A stretch of 18,601 nucleotides of DNA from Bacillota bacterium (GCA_023402075.1 JAEXCS010000045.1:1-18601), one strand, 5' to 3'; positions 7,636 through 14,931 are shown, numbered from the stretch's first letter. Notes: a model not told the origin generated them from the letters alone. Numbers and translations: made by a program.

Positions 7636-9141
7636 ATGCTTTTGAAATTTGAGGGGCATCAGGAGTTGTACGCCATGGAGCAGACCCTGATGGCCCTGCT
7701 GCCGGAGGAACGCCCCGTCTACGAGGGGGATGACCCCAACCGGGCTGTAATTACGCTGCGCCAGAGCGGCAATCGTGCCGAAGCAGTGACCGAAATGCTC
7801 TATCAGGGGCGCACGGGCCGGGGCGAAGCTGGGCGGGAGCTGAGCGGCACCGACTATGAACAAGAGGGTCAGCGCCGAAGACTCCTGCAAATGAGCTTTT
7901 TTAAGGCCGCCCGGGAAGCCGCCGGACTGACTCCCCCGTGGGGGAGCCTAACGGGCGTTCGGCCCGACAAAACGGCGGTGTCCGCTCTGGATTTGGGCGA
8001 CTCCCCCGAAGCCGTCCGGCGGATGCTGGAAGACGAGTATTTCGTCACGCCCCGCCGGGCAAGGCTTGCCACAGAGACGGCCTGCGTCACCCGCCGCGTG
8101 CGGGAGGACCTCGGCCCTAAGGATATCGCCCTGTACGTGGGCATTCCCTTCTGCCCCACCCGCTGCGCCTATTGCAGCTTTGTCAGCGCCAGCGTAGAGC
8201 GGAGCTTTCATCTGGTGGAGCCATATCTGGCCGCTTTAAAAGCCGAGATTTCCTCTGCGGGAAAGCTCTGCCGGGAGCTGGGCCTGCGGGTTCGGTCCTT
8301 CTACATGGGCGGCGGAACTCCGACCACCCTTTCGGCCCAGCAGATGGACGGTTTACTGGGCAGCCTCTCCGATTCGTTTGACTTTGCGGACTGCTGCGAG
8401 TATACTGTCGAGGCCGGACGGCCCGATACGGTGACGCCGGAAAAGCTGCGGGTGCTGAAAAACCGGGGCGTGACACGGATTTCCGTGAACCCCCAGACCA
8501 TGGAAGACCGGGTGCTTGCGGCCATTGGCCGCCGCCACAGCGCCGCCCAAATTTTCTCCGCCATGGAGCAGGCAGCTGACGCGGGGTTTGAACATGTCAA
8601 CATGGACCTGATTGCAGGTCTGCCCGAAGACGACCCGGAGGGCTTTCGCCGGTCGCTGGACGCCTGCATTCACTTGGGGGCGGACAATATCACGGTTCAT
8701 ACACTGAGCCTGAAAAAGGGCAGCCGCATTACGCTGGAAGGCCTGCGCATTCCCTCCGCCGAGGCTGTGGGCGAAATGCTGGACTATGCAGACCCCACGC
8801 TTCGTGCCGCCGGATACGGGCCTTACTATCTCTATCGCCAAAAATATATGTCCGGCAGCTTTGAAAACACGGGCTGGTGCAAACCGGGGGCCGAGAATCT
8901 CTATAATGTCTATATCATGTCGGAGCTGTGCTCCATTCTCTCCTGCGGCGCGGGTGGATCCACCAAAATGGTGGGCGGGCCGGGCCGTATCAGCCGGGTG
9001 TTTAATTTGAAATACCCGGTGGAATATACATCGCGGCCCATTAAAATATCGGAAAATCAGGCGGCCTTTGCCGCGTTTTACCGGGATGCCGCAGTTACGC
9101 CCTCCCCTTCCGCCCCCGGGCGGGAGACAGCGGGGGATTGA
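7636..9141 (+). CDS. hemZ: Radical SAM protein, HemZ-like (coproporphyrinogen III oxidase family)
   Basis: A 501-residue radical SAM enzyme. The 4Fe-4S/SAM motif is CPTRCAYC (Cys173, Cys177, Cys180). It is followed by YMGGGTPTTL, an EAGRPDTVTPEKL stretch and RISVNPQTM, the HemN/HemZ pattern. The ~170-residue N-terminal domain before the cysteine motif, with TGVRPDK near residue 110, marks the HemZ branch rather than HemN or HemW. The biochemical role of this branch in anaerobes is uncertain, and no other haem genes are in the window. The ATG at 7636 lacks a clear ribosome site but is four bases after the preceding stop, suggesting coupling. An internal ATG at 7675 has a better AGGAG, but starting there would remove a segment (MLLKFEGH) that resembles the family N-terminus. 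Confidence 0.9.
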   Translation: MLLKFEGHQELYAMEQTLMALLPEERPVYEGDDPNRAVITLRQSGNRAEAVTEMLYQGRTGRGEAGRELSGTDYEQEGQRRRLLQMSFFKAAREAAGLTPPWGSLTGVRPDKTAVSALDLGDSPEAVRRMLEDEYFVTPRRARLATETACVTRRVREDLGPKDIALYVGIPFCPTRCAYCSFVSASVERSFHLVEPYLAALKAEISSAGKLCRELGLRVRSFYMGGGTPTTLSAQQMDGLLGSLSDSFDFADCCEYTVEAGRPDTVTPEKLRVLKNRGVTRISVNPQTMEDRVLAAIGRRHSAAQIFSAMEQAADAGFEHVNMDLIAGLPEDDPEGFRRSLDACIHLGADNITVHTLSLKKGSRITLEGLRIPSAEAVGEMLDYADPTLRAAGYGPYYLYRQKYMSGSFENTGWCKPGAENLYNVYIMSELCSILSCGAGGSTKMVGGPGRISRVFNLKYPVEYTSRPIKISENQAAFAAFYRDAAVTPSPSAPGRETAGD

Positions 9142-9144
9142 ATC

Positions 9145-9176
9145 CGGACGCGCGGGCAAAGCGCGCCGCGGGTCCA
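9145..9176. other. Imperfect GC-rich inverted repeat between hemZ and the kinase gene
   Basis: GGAC/GTCC and CGCGG/CCGCG pair around a roughly ten-base loop with one mismatch. No T-tract follows, so it is unlikely to be a classical terminator. It may shape the mRNA ahead of the kinase ribosome site GGAAAGGGG. Confidence 0.3.
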
Positions 9177-9198
9177 CTTTGGAAAGGGGTTTGAAATC

Positions 9199-10131
9199 AT
9201 GGCGTATTCTCTCATTGACATCAATCAGGCAGCCCTCAGCAATCCCGAGGAGTTTTCCCGGCGCTGCGACGAGGACTTTCAGAAGAAGGTGCGTATGGCC
9301 GCGGAAAAAATTGCCGACCACCGGGGCGAGTCCCGCATCATTTTGCTCTCTGGCCCTTCCGGATCGGGAAAGACCACCACGGCCCTGAAGGTGGAAGACG
9401 CGCTGAAGTCCATGGGAATCATGACTTACACGGTGTCAATGGACAATTATTTTAACACCGTGGACCCGGAAACCGCCCCCCGCAACCGGGAGGGCGCCAT
9501 CGACTTTGAGTCCCCCTTCTGTCTGGACATTGATCTTTTGAACCGCCACTTCGCCATGCTGGACCGGGGCGAGACAATCCATGTGCCCAAGTATGAATTT
9601 GCCCGCCAGATGCGCTCGGACATCATGTCCCAGCCCATGCGTCTTGGGCCTGACGAGCTGGTGATTTTTGAGGGCATTCACGCCCTGAACGACGTGATTG
9701 TGGGTAAAAACCCCCACGCCTTTAAGCTCTATATTGCCGCCCGCAGCAGCGTGCTGGACGAGGCGGGAACCCCTTTGTTCGACCATGCTTGGCTGCGCCT
9801 TTGCCGCCGGATTGTACGGGATCATAACTTCCGGGGCAGCAGCGCGGAATTTACGCTGAAAATGTGGGATAATGTCCGCCGGGGAGAAAAGCTGTATATC
9901 TCTCCCTATAAGGAAAACGCGGATTTGATGTTCGACTCTTCTCTCGAGTGCGAATTTTCCGTTCTCAAGCCCTATGTGGTTCCCCTGCTGAAAGAGCTGC
10001 CCCGGGGCAAATACCCTGTGGCGGACCAGATTCTCACCGCCTACGAGCGTTTTGAGGGTATGACCGCCGAATATCTGGCACTGGATTCTCTGGCCCGCGA
10101 ATTTGTGGGCGGCGGCACCTATACCTATTAA
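9199..10131 (+). CDS. Uridine kinase-like nucleoside kinase (PRK/Udk family)
   Basis: A 310-residue P-loop kinase. The Walker A motif GPSGSGKTT is at residues 52-60. SMDNYF near 81 and IDFESPF near 100 match the Udk/phosphoribulokinase family, and VIFEGIHALN near 155 matches the segment after the Walker B strand. It is expected to phosphorylate uridine/cytidine or a related nucleoside with ATP or GTP; the substrate is not certain. Clostridial relatives remembered as nucleoside kinases are often ~550 residues with an N-terminal TGS/threonyl-tRNA-synthetase-like region. Here only ~45 residues precede the P-loop. The start follows GGAAAGGGG by nine bases. The next gene begins 18 bp downstream with its own strong ribosome site. 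Confidence 0.9.
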   Translation: MAYSLIDINQAALSNPEEFSRRCDEDFQKKVRMAAEKIADHRGESRIILLSGPSGSGKTTTALKVEDALKSMGIMTYTVSMDNYFNTVDPETAPRNREGAIDFESPFCLDIDLLNRHFAMLDRGETIHVPKYEFARQMRSDIMSQPMRLGPDELVIFEGIHALNDVIVGKNPHAFKLYIAARSSVLDEAGTPLFDHAWLRLCRRIVRDHNFRGSSAEFTLKMWDNVRRGEKLYISPYKENADLMFDSSLECEFSVLKPYVVPLLKELPRGKYPVADQILTAYERFEGMTAEYLALDSLAREFVGGGTYTY

Positions 10132-10149
10132 TTTAAGGAGGGCGTCAAC

Positions 10150-10548
10150 ATGGATGAAAGATTGCAGGAGCTTCTGGATACCGTTCAGAAAACAGCCGAA
10201 GAGGTGGGTACCGCCGCAGGCGATCTTTTTACCGCCGCCGGCCAAAAGGCATCTTCCCTTCTCTCCGTCAGCAAGCTGAATGTCCGCGCGGCGGATTTGA
10301 AGGCCCAGCGAAGCGCACTTTTGCAGGAGGTTGGCTCCATGGTGTATGGAACCCACACCGGAAAAATTGCCGACTCCGACCAGCTTCTTGCAAAGCTCCG
10401 CGAGATTGACGAGGTAAACGCGGAACTGGACCGCACCGGTGCGGAAATTGCGCGTCTGCGGCAATCTGAACCCCGGATATGCCCCCTGTGCGGATTTGGA
10501 CCGAATCAGGGCGACGTTTTCTGCCGTCACTGCGGAACCCGCCTGTAA
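10150..10548 (+). CDS. Coiled-coil protein with C-terminal zinc ribbon, function unknown
   Basis: A 132-residue cytoplasmic protein with no signal peptide or membrane segment. The first ~100 residues are alpha-helical in character: an alanine/glutamate-rich start, then heptad-like leucines in the LKAQRSALLQEVGSM and LLAKLREIDEVNAELDR stretches. The C-terminus is a zinc ribbon with CPLC (Cys111, Cys114) and CRHC (Cys125, Cys128), closing with GTRL, like the zinc-ribbon tails of many Firmicutes small proteins. No specific function can be named. The ATG has AAGGAGG nine bases upstream, and the gene lies 18 bp after the kinase, so the two are co-transcribed. A hairpin follows before the next gene. 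Confidence 0.85.
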   Translation: MDERLQELLDTVQKTAEEVGTAAGDLFTAAGQKASSLLSVSKLNVRAADLKAQRSALLQEVGSMVYGTHTGKIADSDQLLAKLREIDEVNAELDRTGAEIARLRQSEPRICPLCGFGPNQGDVFCRHCGTRL

Positions 10549-10582
10549 CTAAGACATGACGGCGAAGTGCACGCATATCCTT

Positions 10583-10606
10583 GTTGGAGAACTGTCTCCA
10601 ACCTTT
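10583..10606 (+). terminator. Possible weak terminator or attenuator before the flippase gene
   Basis: A perfect 8-bp stem GTTGGAGA/TCTCCAAC encloses an ACTG loop and is followed by CTTTT. The T-run is short and the stem AT/GC-mixed, so partial termination or an operator-like palindrome are both possible. It sits 25 bp before the next start codon. Confidence 0.5.
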
Positions 10607-10626
10607 TAAAAAATTGAGGTAACTTC

Positions 10627-12249
10627 ATGGCAAGTAACGCGAAAAAGCAGTCTTTTCTCGGCGGTGCGGCAATTTTGGCCTCCGCCGTGGCCATTGTGAA
10701 GCTTGTGGGCGCGGTTTACCGCATTCCGGTGAACAACCTTCTCAGTGCCGAGGGCAAAACCTATTTCAAAGTGGCCTACGATATTTTCAACGTTCTGATG
10801 ACCGTGTCCACTGCGGGACTCCCTCTGGCCATTTCCAAGCTCACCAGCCGGGCCCACGCCACGGGGCGTGAAAATGAAAAGCGCAAGCTGTTCCGCACGG
10901 CAATTTGGCTGTTTTTGGGAATCGGCCTTATCGGCTCGCTGCTGATGTTTTTCGGGGCGACTCAACTGGCCGAGCTTCAGCGCCAGCCCTTGGCGGCCCA
11001 CGCCATCCGGGCGCTTGCGCCCACCATTTTGTGTGTCAGCCTTCTGGCCTGTATGCGGGGCTACACGCAGGGGCAGGGCAACATGACACCCACCGCCGTA
11101 TCACAGGTCATTGAGGTGACCTTTAAGCTGGGGGTGGGCCTGCCGCTGGCATGGTACCTGATTCGGGTAATGCAAAAGGGCGTGGCTTACGGCGCTGCGG
11201 GCGCCATTCTGGGCGTCACGGTCAGCGAAGTGATCTCTCTGGGCTTTATGGCGCTCTATCTATTCCGTCATCGGGATTATCAGGCGCTTTCCGACGATGT
11301 GCCTCCTTCCAGCGGCACGCTGATGAAACAGGTTCTGCACATCGGCATTCCCATTACACTGAGCAATTCCGCCATGAGTCTTCTGACCATGCTGGACACT
11401 ACCATCGTTCTGCGCCGTCTGGCCGATATCAAAAGCCAGCTTCCTGCCTCTCCAAGCGTCCTGTTCGGACAGTATGGCTACGGCACGGACCTTGTAAACC
11501 TGCCGCCCTCCTTTGTCTTTCCCGTGACGATGAGCCTGATTCCCTTTGTGGCGGCGGCACTGGCGCGGCATGAAAACCAGCGTGCCAACCGGGTTGTCTC
11601 CTCCGCTTTGCGGCTGATTGCACTGCTAGCCATTCCCGCAGGCGTTGGACTGAGCGTACTGTCCGGGCCGATTTTACTGCTTCTGTATCCCGCGCAGGTT
11701 CAGGACGCGATTGCCTGTGCGCCGCTTTTGCGGGTGCAGGGCGTGGCGTGCATCTTCATCTGCCTGATGAACCTGACCAACGCCATCTTGCAGTCGTACG
11801 GTAAAGAGAAAATTCCGATCTATACCATGGTTGCCGGCGGCGTCACTAAAATTGTCATGAACTATGTTTTGGTGGGTACCCCCTCCATCAATATCATGGG
11901 CGCGCCCATTTCCACGCTTTGCTGCTATCTGGTCATCGCTGGGCTGAACCTGTTCTTTGTGTGGAAATACTCTCCGGAAAAGCCCCAGTATCTCCAGATT
12001 TTCGCAAAGCCCGCCATTGCCTCTGTGGCAATGGGGTTTGCCGCCTGGGCGGCTCACGGCCTTCTCAGCCGCCTGCTGACGAGCCCCGGCTCGGGATATC
12101 TGGCCGGTGCTGCGGCCACTCTGGGGGCCATCGCAGTGGCTGTGGTGGTATACGGAATTCTGGTTCTGGCCCTTCGGATTCTCCGGGCGGAGGATTTGGA
12201 ATCCATGCCCCATGGCAAAAAATTAGCAAAAATTTTGAGGCTAAAGTGA
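10627..12249 (+). CDS. Polysaccharide/lipid flippase of the SpoVB/YabM (MurJ-like) family
   Basis: A 540-residue integral membrane protein with about 14 hydrophobic segments spread along its length. The N-terminal pattern (GGAAILASAVAIVKLVGAVYRIP and, near residue 45, KTYFKVAYDIFNVLMTVSTAGLP) is that of the oligosaccharide flippase/MATE-like family that includes SpoVB, YabM and the lipid II flippase MurJ. A conserved GYTQGQGNMTPTAVSQ loop near residue 145 supports the SpoVB branch. These proteins move lipid-linked cell-wall or polysaccharide precursors across the membrane. Position supports YabM: it is immediately upstream of mazG (yabN) and the yabO-yabR genes, as in B. subtilis. GAGG lies eight bases before the start. 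Whether it serves vegetative wall or spore cortex synthesis cannot be told from sequence. Confidence 0.92.
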   Translation: MASNAKKQSFLGGAAILASAVAIVKLVGAVYRIPVNNLLSAEGKTYFKVAYDIFNVLMTVSTAGLPLAISKLTSRAHATGRENEKRKLFRTAIWLFLGIGLIGSLLMFFGATQLAELQRQPLAAHAIRALAPTILCVSLLACMRGYTQGQGNMTPTAVSQVIEVTFKLGVGLPLAWYLIRVMQKGVAYGAAGAILGVTVSEVISLGFMALYLFRHRDYQALSDDVPPSSGTLMKQVLHIGIPITLSNSAMSLLTMLDTTIVLRRLADIKSQLPASPSVLFGQYGYGTDLVNLPPSFVFPVTMSLIPFVAAALARHENQRANRVVSSALRLIALLAIPAGVGLSVLSGPILLLLYPAQVQDAIACAPLLRVQGVACIFICLMNLTNAILQSYGKEKIPIYTMVAGGVTKIVMNYVLVGTPSINIMGAPISTLCCYLVIAGLNLFFVWKYSPEKPQYLQIFAKPAIASVAMGFAAWAAHGLLSRLLTSPGSGYLAGAAATLGAIAVAVVVYGILVLALRILRAEDLESMPHGKKLAKILRLK

Positions 12250-12307
12250 AAAAAACCTGAAAAATCAAGCATTTTCCGTGAATTTATCTTGCAAAGGCAG
12301 AAAAGAT

Positions 12308-13114
12308 ATGATAGATTTTCAATGTAAGTCCCGATACGGATATGAGGACCTTCTTCAGATTATGGAGCTGCTTCGCTCTCCCGAAGGCTGTCCCTGGGAT
12401 CGGGAACAGGATCATGCTTCCCTTCGGAGAAACCTTTTGGAGGAGTGCTGCGAGACTGCCGAAGCCATCGATCGGGGCGATCCCGTCGCCCTATGTGAAG
12501 AACTGGGCGACGTGTTGTTGCAGGTGGTGTTTCACGCCCAGCTTGAACGCGAGCAGGGCGGCTTTACCATGGACGACGTGGCGGACGGCATTTGCAAAAA
12601 GCTGATTTACCGCCATCCCCATGTGTTTGGCTCCGAGAAGGTCAAGGACTCCGCTGAGGAGTCGGCTCGCTGGGAGATCATGAAGCGCAAAGAAAAGGGG
12701 CAAACCTCTGCCGCAGACGCGGTGGACGCGGTTGCCAAAACCCTGCCCGCCCTGTGGCGGGCCGAGAAAATTCAACGCAAAGCCTCCGCAGCCGGATTCG
12801 ACTGGCCGGAGGCCTCTGGCGCGATGGACAAGCTGTCCGAGGAGGTTGCCGAGCTTCGTGAAGCGGCAGAGGACACCAACCGCCCAGTGGACGCACCCCA
12901 CGGCATCCGCGAGGAGGTGGGGGACGTTTTGTTTGTGGCCGCGCGGATTGCCCAGCGCTACGGGATAGACCCCGAGGAGGCATTGCACGCCGGGTGCGAC
13001 AAGTTTGCCCGCCGCTTCCGCTTTGTGGAAGAGCACGCGGGCGGAACCCTTTCTTCCCTTCCCTTTGCGGAAAAAACAGCCCTGTGGGAACAGGCAAAAA
13101 AACACGAATCTTAA
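12308..13114 (+). CDS. mazG: Nucleoside triphosphate pyrophosphohydrolase MazG (YabN C-terminal type)
   Basis: A 268-residue all-alpha NTP pyrophosphatase that converts (d)NTPs to monophosphate plus PPi, thought to clear aberrant nucleotides and to modulate stress responses. Two MazG modules are present. The N-terminal one has CPWDREQDH and the metal-binding EExxE (Glu45, Glu46, Glu49) with ExxD (Glu65, Asp68). The second, near residues 170-235, has LSEEVAEL and EEVGDVLFVAARIA. The N-terminal tetrapyrrole-methylase domain of B. subtilis YabN is absent, so this is the E. coli-like short form. The ATG at 12308 is chosen because homologous proteins begin a few residues before the CPWD region; a GTG at 12278 has no ribosome site. 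The enzyme complements Rel: E. coli MazG lowers ppGpp, but that link is not shown here. Confidence 0.94.
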   Translation: MIDFQCKSRYGYEDLLQIMELLRSPEGCPWDREQDHASLRRNLLEECCETAEAIDRGDPVALCEELGDVLLQVVFHAQLEREQGGFTMDDVADGICKKLIYRHPHVFGSEKVKDSAEESARWEIMKRKEKGQTSAADAVDAVAKTLPALWRAEKIQRKASAAGFDWPEASGAMDKLSEEVAELREAAEDTNRPVDAPHGIREEVGDVLFVAARIAQRYGIDPEEALHAGCDKFARRFRFVEEHAGGTLSSLPFAEKTALWEQAKKHES

Positions 13115-13174
13115 AAGCGGACTTCGCTTTGAGATATATTCTGGAAGATGTGAATTTTATAGGAGGAAATACAA

Positions 13175-13450
13175 ATGAACAAAGCTGAGCTTATCAACGC
13201 TGTTGCCGCCAAGACGGAGGTTTCCAAGAAAGAAGCCGAAGCTGTTATTGCCGCCACTCTGGACGCCATCACCACCGCCATGAAAGAGGGCGACAAGGTG
13301 CAGCTGGTTGGTTTCGGTTCTTTTGAAGTGAAGAGCCGCGCCGAGCGCATCGGCCGCAACCCCAAGACCAAGGAGGAGATCAAGATTCCCGCCTCCAAGA
13401 TCCCCACCTTTAAGGCCGGCAAGGCACTGAAGGACACCGTCGCACAGTAA
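13175..13450 (+). CDS. hup: HU-family nucleoid protein
   Basis: A 91-residue histone-like protein. MNKAELINAVA at the start, GFGSFEVKSRAERIGRNP in the beta-arm and a C-terminal FKAGKALKD are the HU signature (GF-x-F-x2-R-x-G-R-N-P). HU binds and bends DNA as a dimer, compacting the nucleoid and assisting replication and recombination. IHF is a less likely reading because Clostridia normally use HU homodimers. The AGGAGG ribosome site is strong. A 60-bp gap precedes it and a strong terminator follows, so it may be expressed as its own short message, but no convincing promoter was found in the gap. HU sits inside the yabM-yabR cluster; B. subtilis has no HU gene there. Confidence 0.96.
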   Translation: MNKAELINAVAAKTEVSKKEAEAVIAATLDAITTAMKEGDKVQLVGFGSFEVKSRAERIGRNPKTKEEIKIPASKIPTFKAGKALKDTVAQ

Positions 13451-13475
13451 GCGCGGCAACGTTAAATAAACGCCT

Positions 13476-13509
13476 CGCGCGGAGGGACGAAAGTCCCCCC
13501 GCGCGTTTT
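13476..13509 (+). terminator. Rho-independent terminator after the HU gene
   Basis: CGCGCGG/CCGCGCG and GGGAC/GTCCC form a 12-bp stem with one mismatch around a GAAA tetraloop, followed by TTTT. It lies 25 bp past the HU stop and separates HU from rqcP, though some read-through is likely since rqcP shows no clear promoter. Confidence 0.9.
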
Positions 13510-13550
13510 CCAATCCAAGATTCTCAGGAAGTTTTAAAAAGGAGCATTTT

Positions 13551-13802
13551 ATGCGGCTGGACAAATATCTCAAAACCGCGCGACTGATTAAGCGGCGCAC
13601 CGTGGCCAACGAGGCCTGCGACAACGGCCTTGTGAATGTCAACGGAAAGCCCGCCAGAGCCAGCTACGAGGTGAAGGTGGGGGACGTGCTTTCTCTGCGA
13701 TTTGGTGTGCGCACCTTGACGGTGGAGGTTTTGGCGGTTTCTGAAAACGTCCGTCAGGCGGACGCGGCGGGCCTGTACCGCGAAATTTCCGGCGGGGCAT
13801 AA
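13551..13802 (+). CDS. rqcP: S4-domain RNA-binding protein RqcP (YabO)
   Basis: An 83-residue protein consisting of an S4 RNA-binding fold: MRLDKYLKTARLIKRRT at the start, GLVNVNGKPARASYEVKVGD in the middle. The family includes E. coli Hsp15 and B. subtilis RqcP/YabO. RqcP works with RqcH on obstructed 50S subunits to add C-terminal alanine tails to stalled nascent chains. The length matches B. subtilis YabO (~86), shorter than Hsp15. Position between mazG/HU and yabP matches the B. subtilis yabN-yabO-yabP order and is the main reason to name it RqcP. GGAG lies seven bases before the ATG. No rqcH is in the window. Confidence 0.92.
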   Translation: MRLDKYLKTARLIKRRTVANEACDNGLVNVNGKPARASYEVKVGDVLSLRFGVRTLTVEVLAVSENVRQADAAGLYREISGGA

Positions 13803-13872
13803 TCCGCCGCCCTTTCCCATAGAATGGTGTGACCGCCGGCTTGGACCGGCGCAGACCGGGGAGGGACGTAAG

Positions 13873-14154
13873 ATGAACGACTATGGAAACGCCATGCCGC
13901 AGGCCCATCGCGTCGAGCTCAATGGGCGGGAGCACCTGATTGTCTCCGGCGTGGAGGATGTAGAGCGGTTTGACGAGACGGGGATTGTCATGTCCACCGC
14001 CGCCGGAACGCTGGTGGTGACGGGGGAAGAGCTGCACATCGGCCAGCTTTCTCTGGAGGGCGGTGAGCTGCGGGTGGATGGGAAAATTGATTCCCTGTCC
14101 TACGAGGAGCCATCCACAAGCCGGGGAGGGCTGCTGCGGCGGCTGCTGGGATGA
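13873..14154 (+). CDS. yabP: Spore formation protein YabP
   Basis: A 93-residue protein matching the YabP/YqfC family: HRVELNGREHLIVSGVEDVERFDE near the start and LVVTGEELHIGQLSLEGGELRVDGKIDSLSY in the second half. It is beta-rich, without signal or membrane segments. In B. subtilis yabP is transcribed in the mother cell and is required for normal sporulation; its molecular activity is not known. A GGGAGGG site lies seven to nine bases before the ATG. The stop (14152-14154) overlaps the start region of yabQ within ATGATATG, so the two are coupled. Its presence is one of the best signs that this organism comes from a spore-forming lineage. Confidence 0.92.
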   Translation: MNDYGNAMPQAHRVELNGREHLIVSGVEDVERFDETGIVMSTAAGTLVVTGEELHIGQLSLEGGELRVDGKIDSLSYEEPSTSRGGLLRRLLG

Positions 14155-14155
14155 T

Positions 14156-14878
14156 ATGCGAAACTTTGTGGACCAGCAACTGGGGATTTTTCTCCAGTCA
14201 ATTCTGCTTGGGCTGGCCATCGGGGTGGCCCATGATCTGCTTCGCCCCTTCCGCCTTCGTCTGCCTAAGTTTGCCTGGGTGTTGGACGGGGTTTACTGCC
14301 TGTGGGCAGCCGCAGCGCTGTTTCTCTTCGCCCTGAACCGGACCCAGGGGCAACTGCGCATTTTTACGCTGGTGGGCACCCTTGGCGGAACCGTGCTGTT
14401 TTTCACCCTGTTTTCCGCGCTCCTGCGGCCGATTTGGGATTTTTGGGCCGATACAATGGACTTTTTGCTTCATTTGCTGCAAATCCCTTGGATTTGGTTG
14501 AAAAATTTCTCCGAAAAAATGGGCCTCCGTCTGAAAAACATCTTTCTTTTTATGAAAAAATGCTATACAATAGAGAAAATTGCGTGTCGGCATTACAAAA
14601 TTGGTCGGGGAGGGAGCAGCCGTGGCAAAGACAGGCGCGCCCAAAAAAAGCCGCCGGCAGATCAGGCTGGGCCTGTTCGGAAAACTGCTGCTGGCGTCGC
14701 TCATCGTCGCGCTGGGGTTACAGCTATACCATCTGCGGACGCAGGTGGAACAGGCGGAAACCCAGAAGATTTTGCTGAGCGAGCAGGTTCGCAGCAGCCA
14801 GCAAAGCAACGATCAGCTTCAAAAGGCCATCGATGGCGGCGGCACACAGGATCAGATGGAGCAAATCGCCCGGGATGA
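14156..14878 (+). CDS. yabQ: Spore cortex biosynthesis protein YabQ, with an unusual C-terminal overlap
   Basis: A membrane protein whose first ~130 residues fit YabQ: MRNFVDQQLGIFLQSILLGLAIGVAHDLLR at the N-terminus, then hydrophobic segments around residues 10-25, 40-60 and 65-85, and an amphipathic tail. B. subtilis YabQ is needed for spore cortex formation. The ATG at 14156 is two bases after the yabP stop. The frame does not stop at the expected end near residue 145 but continues to 14878, overlapping divIC by 257 bp, giving 240 residues in all. The last ~90 residues are Arg/Gly/Ala/Gln-rich and look like divIC read in another frame rather than a protein domain. The extension may be translated but non-functional, or a stop codon may have been lost. 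The identity is firm; the true C-terminus is not. Confidence 0.8.
   Translation: MRNFVDQQLGIFLQSILLGLAIGVAHDLLRPFRLRLPKFAWVLDGVYCLWAAAALFLFALNRTQGQLRIFTLVGTLGGTVLFFTLFSALLRPIWDFWADTMDFLLHLLQIPWIWLKNFSEKMGLRLKNIFLFMKKCYTIEKIACRHYKIGRGGSSRGKDRRAQKKPPADQAGPVRKTAAGVAHRRAGVTAIPSADAGGTGGNPEDFAERAGSQQPAKQRSASKGHRWRRHTGSDGANRPG
14561..14571 (+). promoter_or_regulatory. Possible internal promoter -10 for divIC inside yabQ
   Basis: TACAAT (14566-14571), or TGCTATACA read as an extended -10, lies in an AT-rich island about 50 bp before divIC. The matching -35 position holds TTTCTT, which is poor, so support is weak. Confidence 0.3.
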
Positions 14879-14930
14879 GCTGGGTCTGGTGGCCCCGGGA
14901 GATCGTGTGTTCTACGATGTGAGCAATTGA
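14622..14930 (+). CDS. divIC: Septum formation initiator DivIC/FtsB family protein
   Basis: A 102-residue bitopic membrane protein: a basic N-terminal cytoplasmic segment (KTGAPKKSRRQIR), one transmembrane helix at about 17-35, a coiled coil at about 37-70, and the family C-terminal motif IARDELGLVAPGDRVFYD. DivIC/FtsB pairs with FtsL and DivIB in the divisome to activate septal peptidoglycan synthesis. The start is taken as GTG at 14622, six bases after GGGGAGGGAG; an earlier GTG at 14580 has no ribosome site and would add a non-family segment. The first 257 bp overlap the yabQ reading frame. Gene order yabP-yabQ-divIC-yabR is as in B. subtilis, where yabQ does not reach into divIC. Confidence 0.9.
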   Translation: MAKTGAPKKSRRQIRLGLFGKLLLASLIVALGLQLYHLRTQVEQAETQKILLSEQVRSSQQSNDQLQKAIDGGGTQDQMEQIARDELGLVAPGDRVFYDVSN

Positions 14931-14931
14931 G

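Noticed and set aside
12278..12307. Upstream GTG start for mazG
   Set aside because: No ribosome site, and the added residues are not typical of the family; the ATG at 12308 fits better.
13114..13130. AAAGCG/CGCTTT inverted repeat between mazG and the HU gene as a terminator
   Set aside because: Only 6 bp with two or three terminal A-T pairs and no T-tract after it.
13131..13174. Promoter directly upstream of the HU gene
   Set aside because: TATATT and TTGAGA occur but cannot be paired at a workable spacing without placing the start inside the ribosome site.
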